Assembly (NCBI RefSeq): GCF_014646075.1
Contig: NZ_BMMT01000003.1
Location: 186,001-250,000 of the forward strand
From: Saccharopolyspora thermophila
Lineage (GTDB): Bacteria; Actinomycetota; Actinomycetes; Mycobacteriales; Pseudonocardiaceae
Length of the DNA: 64,000 bases
Direction: 5' to 3'
Below, in pieces: positions 10,325 to 18,107 of the stretch. A model generated the notes under the pieces. That model was given only the letters and a program-made list of their open reading frames with translations. It was not told the DNA's origin and ran no database searches. The translations under genes were made by a program, and so were the position numbers. Each line of letters starts with the position of its first letter. Position 1 is the stretch's first letter.

Positions 10325-11344
10325 TCACCGCGCCGGGATGTGCGCGAGGCCGTGCGCGCCTGGCTCGCCGCTCCGGGAAATCTGCAGGGTCGCGAGCGTC
10401 TCGTGGGACTCCAGATCCACGACCGACACCGTCGACGACACCACCGCCGCGACGTACCCGCGGGTCCCGTCCGGCGACGAGGTGATGGTGAGCGGGAAAC
10501 AGCCGACGTCGACGCTGCCGAGCAGTTCTCCGCTGTCCACGGCGAAGATCCACAGCACGCCGGGCTGCTGTGCGCCCAGGGCCGACTCGCCGTCGGACAT
10601 CCGCAGCCCACCCGCGAGCAACAGCCCGGTGCTGGTGCAGTGCACGGGGAACACGCGATGCTCCGTCGGAATCGTGCGCACCACCTCGTTCGTTGCCGTG
10701 TCGATCAGCTGGATGGCGGTCTGGGCGCGCAGCGGGTTGCGGAAATCGCCGTACGGGGTGGCGACGCAGACCTGCGCGCCGTCCGGGGTGATCGCGATGC
10801 CCTCGCTGCCCGGCACCGGCACGCGCCGCAGCAGCCGCCCGGTCTCCAGGTCGACCGCGGAGACGAACGGGGCCTCCTTGTTGGTGGCGTAGCCGCGGCG
10901 GCCGTCCGGCGTGATGGCGAACCAGTGCGGCCCCGGGGCCTCGGTGTCGATGCGGCCGGTCACCTTGCGCGTCCTGGTGTCGAGCACCACCGCACCGCCC
11001 GGCCCCGCCGAACCTTCCTCGACGCTGATATAGAGCAGTCCCCGCGCACCGTCCAGCGCGAGGCCGTGCGGCCCGTGCTCCGGCGCCAGGTCGATCACCT
11101 CGAGGACTCTGCGGGCATCGGGGTCGATCACCACCAGCTCGCGAGCCCGCCCCTCGTTGGCGTGGTAGTAGCCCGCACGGTAGGCGATCGAGCAGTACAG
11201 CAGGCGGTGCTCGGGGTCGAAGCACAGCTCGTGCGGCTCCGCCGGCACCTCGACGGTGCCGAGGAACCGGAAGTCGTCGGCGTCGTGGAAGACCACGGTC
11301 GGGCCGCTCTGGCTCACCACCGCGAGCACGTCACCGGTTGGCAT
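10325..11344 (-). CDS. YncE-like beta-propeller (lactonase-fold) protein
   Basis: This is a 339-residue cytosolic-looking protein (no signal peptide) made of repeated WD/YVTN-type blades. Recurrent signatures are LVVIDPDARRVLEVIDL, AVVLDTRTRKVTGRI, SAVDLETGRLLRRV, IQLIDTATNEVVRTI, LWIFAVDSGELLGSV and VSVVDLESHETLATL, about seven blades. Each is preceded by 'ITPDG' or a similar strand. Such propellers bind ligands or act as lactonases; the catalytic residues of a lactonase cannot be assigned here. The ATG at 11344 has AGGAGGG upstream. It is divergent from a LysR gene, which probably controls it. Confidence 0.8.
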   Translation of the reverse strand: MPTGDVLAVVSQSGPTVVFHDADDFRFLGTVEVPAEPHELCFDPEHRLLYCSIAYRAGYYHANEGRARELVVIDPDARRVLEVIDLAPEHGPHGLALDGARGLLYISVEEGSAGPGGAVVLDTRTRKVTGRIDTEAPGPHWFAITPDGRRGYATNKEAPFVSAVDLETGRLLRRVPVPGSEGIAITPDGAQVCVATPYGDFRNPLRAQTAIQLIDTATNEVVRTIPTEHRVFPVHCTSTGLLLAGGLRMSDGESALGAQQPGVLWIFAVDSGELLGSVDVGCFPLTITSSPDGTRGYVAAVVSSTVSVVDLESHETLATLQISRSGEPGAHGLAHIPAR

Positions 11345-11436
11345 GTGTTGTTCCCTCCTGGATTCGGGTCGAGGACCGCGATCGCGGGCGCACGTCCAGC
11401 CTCGACCGGAAAACCAGTTACCGCCATCACAACCTC

Positions 11437-11453
11437 GGCATGGAATAGTTGCC
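11437..11453. promoter_or_regulatory. candidate LysR-type operator
   Basis: An inverted repeat GGCA-N9-TGCC (GGCATGGAATAGTTGCC) lies in the 164-bp region between the divergent propeller and LysR genes, 55 bases upstream of the LysR start. Position and symmetry fit a LysR binding site. Confidence 0.45.
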
Positions 11454-11508
11454 GCGTACGTAAAGAACCCGGCACCGACACCGGGAACGAGACGCACCGC
11501 GGAGACCG

Positions 11509-12408
11509 ATGTCCACATTGGACCTGAACCTGCTGGTGGCGCTCGACGCGCTGTTGCAGGAGCAGAGCGTGACCCGCGCGGCCGAAAAGCTGCACACGTC
11601 ACCTGCGGCGATGAGCCGCACCCTCGGCCGCATCCGGCGGATCCTGCACGACCCGATCCTGGTGCGCGCCGGCCAGAGCATGGTCATGACCCCTCGGGCC
11701 GCGGAACTCCGTGACGAGGTGCACGCCGTCGTCACGCGCTCCCGCGCCCTGCTCACCCGCGGCGCGCCGGTCGACGTGGCCGCCCTGTCCCGCACGTTCA
11801 CCGTGCAGTCCAGCGATCTGCTGATCGCGGCGCTGGCGCCCGCGTTGCTCGCCGTGACCCGGCGGGACGCCCCGGGCGTGACGCTGCGGTTCGCCTCCGA
11901 GGCGACCGAGGGCACGCCCGCGCTGCGCGACGGCCTGGTTGACGTCGAGGTCGGCGTGCTGGATCACCTCGACCCGGAAACCCGCACCGCACCGCTGGTG
12001 TCGCTACGCCTGGTCGGCGCGGTGCGCCCCGACCACCCGATTGTCCAGCAGCCGATCACCCCGGAGCGGTTCGCCGAAGCCCCGCACATCAGCGTGTCCC
12101 GGCGCGGCCGGTCGTGGGGACCGGTGGACGACCGGCTCGCCGAGCTCGGGTTGCGGCGGCGTGTTGCCGCCGTGCTGCCCGGGCACGCCGCCGCGCTCGC
12201 CCTGGCCCGGGAGACCGACTTCATCTGCCTCACCACGGAATCCGCCGCGCGGCAGCTCGGACTCCACGCGTTCGAGGTGCCGCTGGAGCTGCCACCGATC
12301 GCGGTGGGCATGGCGTGGCACCCCCGCACCGACGCCGATCCCGGGCACCAGTGGCTGCGCGCCCGGCTGCGGGAGGCCGCCGCGGACCTCGGCGACGCCC
12401 ACGGGTGA
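11509..12408 (+). CDS. LysR family transcriptional regulator
   Basis: This 299-residue protein has an N-terminal winged helix-turn-helix (residues 3-62, LNLLVALDALLQEQSVTRAAEKLHTSPAAMSRTLGRIRRIL). A periplasmic-binding-like effector domain follows (90-295). LysR proteins usually sense a small metabolite and act on a divergent neighbour. The neighbour here is the YncE-like propeller gene, with a candidate operator between. The effector is not predictable. The stop is 139 bases from the convergent pcrA stop; that short interval shows no clear hairpin. Confidence 0.92.
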   Translation: MSTLDLNLLVALDALLQEQSVTRAAEKLHTSPAAMSRTLGRIRRILHDPILVRAGQSMVMTPRAAELRDEVHAVVTRSRALLTRGAPVDVAALSRTFTVQSSDLLIAALAPALLAVTRRDAPGVTLRFASEATEGTPALRDGLVDVEVGVLDHLDPETRTAPLVSLRLVGAVRPDHPIVQQPITPERFAEAPHISVSRRGRSWGPVDDRLAELGLRRRVAAVLPGHAAALALARETDFICLTTESAARQLGLHAFEVPLELPPIAVGMAWHPRTDADPGHQWLRARLREAAADLGDAHG

Positions 12409-12547
12409 CGGCGTTCCGCCGAACGGCCGCGAGGATCGATCACGTGGAGACGCCCCTGGAACCCGGACCGGCGGAGCGCGGCCCGTTCGTCGGGACCAGC
12501 GCCGGGGTGGTGCGGGACGGACGCAAGCTGCTGGGCGGCCTCGGTGG

Positions 12548-15007
12548 TCAGAGCTTGGTGATGGGGACGCTGCCGATCAGCATCAGCCGGACCGTGCCGG
12601 AGCTGCCGAAGTCGATGGTCGCCGTCGCCCGTGGCCCCTCTCCCTCGGTGGACAGCACCGTGCCCAGGCCGTACTTGTCGTGCGTGACCCGGTCACCGGC
12701 GCTGAGCTTGATCGCCACGGTGTCCTTCCAGCCCTTCCTGCCGGTGCTGCGCATGCCGCGGGCCGCCAGCCCAGCCTGGGCCGAGTCCGCTCCGGTGCGG
12801 TCGAACCCGCCGCGGGTGCCCCAGGTGCTGCGCACCTGCGGGGCCGCGCGTTCCGGCTCGATCCGGCGCCAGTGCATCAGTTCCTCGGGGATCTCGGTGA
12901 GGAACCGGGACGCCGGGTTCGTCATCGGCTGGCCCCACGCCGACCGCATCAGCGCCCGCGACACGTACAGCCGCTGCCGCGCCCGGGTGATGCCGACGTA
13001 GGCCAGCCGCCGCTCCTCGGCCAGTTCGGCCGGCTCGCCCAGGGCCCGCAGGTGCGGGAACACCCCATCCTCCCAGCCGGTGCAGAACACCACCGGGAAC
13101 TCCAGGCCCTTCGCGGTGTGCAGGGTCATCAGGGTGACCACACCGTCACCGGACTCGGGCAGCGAATCGGCATCCGCCACCAGCGAGACCCGCTCCAGGA
13201 ACGCCGAGAGCGAGTCGTCCGCGGGCAGGTCCGCGGCGTCCTCGTCGTCCGCCCCGGCCGGCAGCACCGCCGCCACCACGGACTCCGCCGACGGGTCAAC
13301 GCCCGAGTCGGTGGTGGTCGGGGCGGCACCCGCGCGGGTCTCGGTGAACTCGCGCGCGACCGTGACGAGCTCGGTCAGGTTCTCCACCCGGGTGGCGTCC
13401 TGCGGGTCGTCGCTGGCTTCCAGCTCGGCCCGGTAGCCGGTGCGCTCCAGGACGGCCTCCAGCACCTCGGCCACGTCGGACTCGGCCGCCACCGCCTGCA
13501 GTTCGTCGAGCAGCGCCACGAAACCCGCGATGGCGTTGCGCGAGCGCGTGGGCAGCGGGACCTCACCCGCGGCCGCCTTGCGCAGCGCCGCGGCGAACGA
13601 GATCCGCTCCTGCTCCGCGTGCGCGGCCACCACGGACTCAGCCCGGTCGCCGATGCCGCGCCTGGGCACGTTCAGGATGCGGCGCAGGCTGACCGTGTCC
13701 TCCGGGTTGTCCAGCACCCGCAGGTAGGCCAGCGCGTCCCGGACCTCCCTGCGCTCGTAGAAGCGGACCCCGCCGACGACCCGGTAGGGCAGGCCGAGGC
13801 GGATGAACACCTCCTCGAACACCCGGGACTGGTTGTTGGTCCGGTAGAACACCGCGATGTCATTGAACGTCGCGATGCCCTCGTCGACCAGTCGGTCGAT
13901 CTCCCCGGCGACGAACGCGGCCTCGTCGTGCTCGTTGTCGCCGACGTAGCCGACGATCGGCTCGCCGTCTCCCGCGTCGCTCCACAACCGCTTGTCGCGG
14001 CGGTTCGGGTTGCGCCGGATCACCGCGTTGGCCGCGGACAGGATCGTCTGCGTGGAGCGGTAGTTCTGCTCCAGCAGGATCGTCCGGGCCTGCGGGTAGT
14101 CGCGTTCGAACTCCTCGATGTTGCGGATCGTCGCGCCCCGGAACGCGTAGATCGACTGGTCGGCGTCGCCCACCACGCACAGCTCGGCCGGTTCCACGCC
14201 GGTGTCGGTCGCCTCGGTTCCGACCAGCTCGCGGACCAGCACGTACTGCGCGTGGTTGGTGTCCTGGTACTCGTCGACCAGCACGTGCCGGAACCGGCGC
14301 CGGTAGTGCTCGGCGACCGCCGGATGCCCCTGGAGCAGCTGCACTGTGCGCATGATCAGGTCGTCGAAGTCCATCGCGTTGGAATCGACGAGCCGACGCT
14401 GGTAGGCGGCGTAGACTTGGGCGACCTTGCGCTCCATGTCGTTGCCCGCCTGCTCGGCGGCGTCCTCCGGGGTCAGCAGCTCGTTTTTCAGGTTGGAGAT
14501 GTGCACCGCGAGCGTGCGCGCCGGGTAGCGCTTGGAGTCCAGGTCCAGCTCCCGGGCGACCATGGTGATCAGCCGCCGCGAGTCGTCGGCGTCGTAGATC
14601 GAGAAATTCGACGACAGCCCGAGCGTCTTGGCCTCGCGCCGCAGCACCCGCACGCACATCGAGTGGAACGTCGACACCCACATCGCGTTCGCCCGGCGCC
14701 CCACCAGGTCAACCACGCGCTCCTTCATCTCGGCCGCGGCCTTGTTGGTGAAGGTGATCGCCATGATCTGACCGGCGTGCACGCCGCCGGCGAGCAGGTA
14801 GGCGATGCGGTGGGTCAGCACCCGCGTCTTGCCCGAGCCGGCGCCCGCGACCACCAGCAGCGGCGAGCCGGTGTGCACGACGGCATCGCGCTGCTGCGGG
14901 TTCAGGCCGTTGAGCAGGGCTTCCGGATCCGGTCCGGACCGCCCGGCGGAGCCGTTCCCGGCCGACTGCAACGATCCGTGCTGCGGGAGGTCGAAGAGGG
15001 TGCTCAT
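12548..15007 (-). CDS. pcrA: UvrD/PcrA-type ATP-dependent DNA helicase
   Basis: This 819-residue superfamily 1A 3'-5' helicase acts in nucleotide excision repair and replication-fork maintenance. Visible motifs: Walker A AGAGSGKT (54-61), motif Ia ITFTNKAAAEMKER (84-96), Walker B DEYQDTN (245-251), LEQNYRST, and GLEFPVVFCTGWEDGVFPH. The C-terminal Tudor-like RNA-polymerase-binding domain (GDRVTHDKYGLGTVL) fills the last 50 residues. Length is normal. It sits where uvrD1 (Rv0949) lies next to chorismate mutase in M. tuberculosis. A stretch of about 80 residues before the C-terminal helicase motifs (AAPTTTDSGVDPSAES...) is an acidic Ala-rich insertion typical of actinobacterial forms. Confidence 0.97.
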   Translation of the reverse strand: MSTLFDLPQHGSLQSAGNGSAGRSGPDPEALLNGLNPQQRDAVVHTGSPLLVVAGAGSGKTRVLTHRIAYLLAGGVHAGQIMAITFTNKAAAEMKERVVDLVGRRANAMWVSTFHSMCVRVLRREAKTLGLSSNFSIYDADDSRRLITMVARELDLDSKRYPARTLAVHISNLKNELLTPEDAAEQAGNDMERKVAQVYAAYQRRLVDSNAMDFDDLIMRTVQLLQGHPAVAEHYRRRFRHVLVDEYQDTNHAQYVLVRELVGTEATDTGVEPAELCVVGDADQSIYAFRGATIRNIEEFERDYPQARTILLEQNYRSTQTILSAANAVIRRNPNRRDKRLWSDAGDGEPIVGYVGDNEHDEAAFVAGEIDRLVDEGIATFNDIAVFYRTNNQSRVFEEVFIRLGLPYRVVGGVRFYERREVRDALAYLRVLDNPEDTVSLRRILNVPRRGIGDRAESVVAAHAEQERISFAAALRKAAAGEVPLPTRSRNAIAGFVALLDELQAVAAESDVAEVLEAVLERTGYRAELEASDDPQDATRVENLTELVTVAREFTETRAGAAPTTTDSGVDPSAESVVAAVLPAGADDEDAADLPADDSLSAFLERVSLVADADSLPESGDGVVTLMTLHTAKGLEFPVVFCTGWEDGVFPHLRALGEPAELAEERRLAYVGITRARQRLYVSRALMRSAWGQPMTNPASRFLTEIPEELMHWRRIEPERAAPQVRSTWGTRGGFDRTGADSAQAGLAARGMRSTGRKGWKDTVAIKLSAGDRVTHDKYGLGTVLSTEGEGPRATATIDFGSSGTVRLMLIGSVPITKL

Positions 15008-15080
15008 CGTCCCTCCACGTTACCGGCCACCCCGGACAGAACCCGCATCCCGGTTTCCGCGCCGGCAAGACGCGGCCAGG

Positions 15081-15223
15081 CCCGGGAACACGCGGTCCGG
15101 GCGCGGGAACGCACGGCCCATGCCCGGGAACGCACGGTCCGCGGCCGATAGCAAGGCCATTCCGGGGGCCGTCCGCATCCCTTGTCGAGGCCATTCCGGG
15201 GGTTGGCCCCATTCCTTCCGGGG
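15081..15223. repeat. two short degenerate repeat families in the pcrA/DedA intergenic region
   Basis: Family A is three tandem copies of about 20 bp around the core CGGGAACGCACGG (15081-15098, 15101-15120, 15121-15140; copy 1 differs in the middle). Family B is AGGCCATTCCGGGGG at 15154-15168 and 15188-15202, with a degenerate third copy CCCCATTCC-TT-CCGGGG at 15207-15223. They lie in a 272-bp gap between two divergently transcribed genes and encode nothing convincing. Confidence 0.6.
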
Positions 15224-15279
15224 CCGCGGCACGGGACGGTGGAGCCATCATCCCGAACTACTGCGGAGCGAGCCGCCCC

Positions 15280-16020
15280 ATGGACCTGATCAACCAGATC
15301 GACACGGCGATCCAGGCATGCCTGGCGTGGGCCGCGACGCTCGACCCGTGGCTGTGCGTGCTGAGTGCGGTGCTGCTGCTCGCGTTGGAGACCTCCCTCC
15401 TCGTCGGTCTGCTGGTACCGGGCGAAGCGACCCTGCTGCTGACCACCGCGGTGCTGGGGCCGCGGTGGGCACCGGTCCTGTTCGCCGCCGCCGTGGTCGG
15501 CAGCGTGCTCGGCCAGTCCGGCGGGTACTGGTTGGGCCGGGCCGTCGGCCCTGGGCTGCGCGCGACCTGGCTGGGCCGCCGGATCGGCGCGCACCGCTGG
15601 CAGGCCGCAGCGGATGTCGTGCAGGACGCGGGCGGACGCGCGCTGGTCACCACCCGCTTCGTCGCCGTGGCGCACGCGGTGGTCCCGGCCATGGTGGGCA
15701 CGCTGCGGCTGCCGTACCGCCGGTTCGCCGGGTTCGCGGCGATCGGCGCCGTGCTGTGGGCCGCCGTGCAGACGGTCGTCGCGGTGGTCCTCGGCGAGGC
15801 CGCCCGCGCGGTCGGCTACGGCTGGGCGGTGCTGGCGCTGGCCTGCGCAGGTGGTCTCGCGGCGGTGTGGGTGATCGCCCGCAGCGCTCGGCAGCACGCG
15901 AAGCAGCGCACCGCACCGGCAGCCGCAGCGGTCGCCGAGAAGCGCAAGCGGTGCCCCCACGAATCGCGCCAGCCTGATGTGTCCCCGGTCGACTTGTCGC
16001 CGGGCGGGCAGGAAGCCTGA
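15280..16020 (+). CDS. DedA family membrane protein
   Basis: This is a 246-residue integral membrane protein. The DedA/SNARE-associated fold is seen in ETSLLVGLLVPGEATLLLTTAVLG (re-entrant loop with the conserved E and PGE), GQSGGYWLGRAVG, and TRFVAVAHAVVPAMVGTLRLPYRRF (the R and P characteristic of the family), with a final membrane helix near 185-210 and a basic soluble tail. DedA proteins are proposed undecaprenyl-phosphate or phospholipid flippases; the exact substrate is unknown here. The ATG at 15280 opens the protein with MDLINQIDTAIQA. Transcribed towards chorismate mutase, 303 bases from the AroQ start, with an independent leader region between. Confidence 0.88.
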   Translation: MDLINQIDTAIQACLAWAATLDPWLCVLSAVLLLALETSLLVGLLVPGEATLLLTTAVLGPRWAPVLFAAAVVGSVLGQSGGYWLGRAVGPGLRATWLGRRIGAHRWQAAADVVQDAGGRALVTTRFVAVAHAVVPAMVGTLRLPYRRFAGFAAIGAVLWAAVQTVVAVVLGEAARAVGYGWAVLALACAGGLAAVWVIARSARQHAKQRTAPAAAAVAEKRKRCPHESRQPDVSPVDLSPGGQEA

Positions 16021-16165
16021 TCATCATGAGTCCCAAGATCCTCGCTGGTCAGCAGCCACGTCAACGGAATAACTCGAACGTGTGATCGACGCCGGGCGTC
16101 CACGCTCCGGGAGGTGCGGCCCACCTCATGGCCCGCCGACCGCGGCTTGTGGCACACTGGTCCCC

Positions 16166-16219
16166 GTGCTGACGCAGACGTACGAGTTTTTCTACGGGCC
16201 CGGACTCCGGCGCCCGTAG
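16166..16219 (+). CDS. leader peptide rich in Tyr/Phe upstream of chorismate mutase
   Basis: A 17-codon frame, GTG to TAG, reads VLTQTYEFFYGPGLRRP. Codons 6, 8, 9 and 10 are Tyr, Phe, Phe, Tyr: the two amino acids made from the chorismate mutase product. The stop codon lies inside the right arm of hairpin 16192-16219. The GTG has no ribosome-binding site, but CACACT lies 7 bases upstream, the spacing expected for a leaderless transcript. The peptide itself is unlikely to have a function; its translation would be the sensor of charged tRNA-Tyr and tRNA-Phe. Confidence 0.7.
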   Translation: MLTQTYEFFYGPGLRRP

Positions 16220-16276
16220 CTGCGTGAGCTCACAAACCACTACGACGCCCCGGGGTCCAACGGACTCGGGGCGTTG
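16192..16276 (+). promoter_or_regulatory. probable ribosome-mediated attenuator of chorismate mutase
   Basis: Four pairing segments can be read. Segment 1, CTACGGGC (16192-16199), overlaps the aromatic codons and pairs with segment 2, GCCCGTAG (16212-16219), which contains the leader stop. Segment 3, CTACGACGCCCCGG (16240-16253), can pair either with segment 2 (CGTAG/CTACG) or with segment 4 (GGACTCGGGGCG, 16262-16273). The 3:4 pairing gives a strong terminator-like hairpin at 16243-16276 with loop AAC. Stalling at Tyr/Phe codons would free segment 2 for 2:3 pairing and prevent the 3:4 hairpin, the classic amino-acid attenuation logic. Folding was done by eye. Confidence 0.65.
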
Positions 16277-16322
16277 CGCGTTCCGGGACCGGGGACGGGG
16301 CCAAACCGGAGGACAACGCCCG

Positions 16323-16622
16323 ATGAACGCCGCCGTGGACGGTGACCACCAGCAGTCCGACACCACCGCGCAGGACACCGCGGAGACGATCGACAGCTAC
16401 CGCGCGGAGATCGACCACCTGGACGCCGAGATCCTGCGCCTGGTCAAGCGCCGCGCCGAGATCTCCCGCCGGATCGGCCAGGCCCGGATGGCCGCCGGTG
16501 GCCCGCGGATCGTCTACAACCGCGAGATGGACGTCCTGGCCCGCTACCGCGAACTCGGCCCGGAGGGCCGCGAACTGGCCATGATCATGCTCCGCCTCGG
16601 GCGGGGCCGCCTCGGCCGCTGA
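16323..16622 (+). CDS. aroQ: chorismate mutase, AroQ type (short cytosolic form)
   Basis: This 99-residue all-helical enzyme converts chorismate to prephenate, the first step to Phe and Tyr. The AroQ core is residues 22-95: the long first helix SYRAEIDHLDAEILRLVKRRAEISRRIGQARM has the catalytic Arg and Lys pattern, followed by PRIVYNREMDVLARYREL. It ends MLRLGRGRLGR, as in the M. tuberculosis cytosolic enzyme Rv0948c, which needs DAHP synthase for full activity. The ATG at 16323 has GGAGGA 10 bases upstream. It lies beside pcrA and DedA genes, as in related genomes. A leader peptide and alternative hairpins precede it, suggesting control by aromatic amino acids. Confidence 0.93.
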   Translation: MNAAVDGDHQQSDTTAQDTAETIDSYRAEIDHLDAEILRLVKRRAEISRRIGQARMAAGGPRIVYNREMDVLARYRELGPEGRELAMIMLRLGRGRLGR

Positions 16623-16700
16623 GCACGCGTCAGCCGGTTCCAGCGGATCCGCACGCCGACACCTGCCCGCGATGAGCCGCGGCGCTCGAACCCGGGATGC

Positions 16701-16726
16701 GGGGTGGGAGGCCGACCTCCCACCCC
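16701..16726. terminator. bidirectional terminator between chorismate mutase and MHS transporter
   Basis: A perfect 11-bp inverted repeat (GGGGTGGGAGG / CCTCCCACCCC) with loop CCGA lies between the two convergent genes, 5 bases from the transporter stop. Confidence 0.75.
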
Positions 16727-16730
16727 GTCC

Positions 16731-18047
16731 TCACACCGCGTTGTCGGCCGCCAGGTCACGCTGCCGGGTCTCCGGCGAGAGGACCACCGCCACGACGGTG
16801 ATCACCGAGCAGACCGCCACGTAGATCGAGATCGGCGCCGACGAGCCGAAGGCGCTCAGCAGCGCGGTCGCGATGATCGGCGCCAGCGACCCGGCCACGA
16901 TGGACGCCAACTGGTAGCCGATGGACGCGCCCGAGTACCGCACCCGGGTGCCAAACAGCTCCGCGAAGTAGGCCGCCTGCGGCCCGTACATCGCGCCGTG
17001 GAACACCAACCCGATCGTGGTCGCGAACGTGATCACCGGGAACGACCGGCTGTCCAGCAGCCCGAAGAACGCGAACGCCCACACCCCCGTGCCGATCGCG
17101 CCGATCAGGTACACCGGCCGCCGCCCGACCCGGTCGGACAGCGCACCCCACAGCGGGATGCTGGCGAAGTGCACCACCGCCGCGATCAGCGACGCGTTCA
17201 ACGCGACGCCGCGCGGCAGCTGCAGGAACGTCGCGACGTAGGTGAGCACGAACGACGTGAGCACGTAGTAGACGACGTTCTCCGCGAACCGGGCTCCCAT
17301 CGCCGTGAGGACCTCCCGCTTGTACGTGCGGAGGACCTCCGCGACCGGCGCGTGCCGCTCCGCTCCCCGCTCGGCCGCCTTGCGCGCGGCCTCCAGGAAC
17401 ACCGGCGACTCCGCCACCGCCAGCCGCACCCAGAGGCCGATCAGCACGAGCACCCCTGACAGCAGGAACGCGATCCGCCAGCCCCACGCCAGGAACTCCT
17501 CGTCGCTCTGCACCGCGGCCAGCACCGCCAGCACCGCGGTGCCGAGCAGGTTGCCCATCGGCACGCCGGCCTGCGGCCAGGACGCCCAGAAGCCGCGGTG
17601 TTGCGCCGAACCGTGCTCGGACACGATGAGCACCGCGCCGCCCCACTCACCGCCGATGGCGAAGCCCTGCACCAGCCGCAGCACCGTCAGCAGCAGCGGG
17701 GCCGCCACACCGATCGCCTGGTAGGTGGGCAGCAGGCCGATCACGAACGTCGCCCCGCCCATCAGCATGAGGCTCAGCACCAGCAGCTTCTTGCGGCCCA
17801 GCCGGTCGCCGTAGTGGCCGAACACCAGTCCGCCCAGGGGGCGGGCGACAAACCCGACCGCGTAGGTGATGAACGCGAGCATGGTGCCGACCAGGGGGTC
17901 GTCCGCCGGGAAGAACAGCTTGTTGAACACGAGTGCGGCGGCCGAGCCGTAGAGGAAGAAGTCGTACCACTCGACGGTGGTGCCGACCAGGCTGGCCACC
18001 ACGACCCGCGCGATGGACGATCTCGCCGTCACTGCTTCGGAACTCAT
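16731..18047 (-). CDS. MFS transporter of the metabolite:H+ symporter (MHS) family
   Basis: This 438-residue protein has twelve predicted membrane helices. It has the MHS signature at the start (ARVVVASLVGTTVEWYDFFLYGSAAALVFNKLFFP), the MFS loop motif GHYGDRLGRKKLLVLSL after helix 2, and the GFAIGGEWGGAVLIVSEH segment typical of proline/betaine, shikimate and alpha-ketoglutarate importers. The substrate is not predictable from sequence. It follows the hydroxybutyrate dehydrogenase gene on the same strand by 60 bases, so co-transcription is likely and a hydroxy- or keto-acid substrate is plausible (inference). Confidence 0.9.
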   Translation of the reverse strand: MSSEAVTARSSIARVVVASLVGTTVEWYDFFLYGSAAALVFNKLFFPADDPLVGTMLAFITYAVGFVARPLGGLVFGHYGDRLGRKKLLVLSLMLMGGATFVIGLLPTYQAIGVAAPLLLTVLRLVQGFAIGGEWGGAVLIVSEHGSAQHRGFWASWPQAGVPMGNLLGTAVLAVLAAVQSDEEFLAWGWRIAFLLSGVLVLIGLWVRLAVAESPVFLEAARKAAERGAERHAPVAEVLRTYKREVLTAMGARFAENVVYYVLTSFVLTYVATFLQLPRGVALNASLIAAVVHFASIPLWGALSDRVGRRPVYLIGAIGTGVWAFAFFGLLDSRSFPVITFATTIGLVFHGAMYGPQAAYFAELFGTRVRYSGASIGYQLASIVAGSLAPIIATALLSAFGSSAPISIYVAVCSVITVVAVVLSPETRQRDLAADNAV

Positions 18048-18107
18048 CGCGACGTCCTCTCTGCCGAGCCGCCCCGCACTGCCGGAGCCGCGTTCGTCCG
18101 CACAGGG

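Noticed and set aside
11939-15151. Plus-strand open frame of about 1070 codons
   Set aside because: It is antisense to pcrA and most of it is the shadow of GC-rich third codon positions; the translation has no domain, while the minus-strand frame is an intact helicase.
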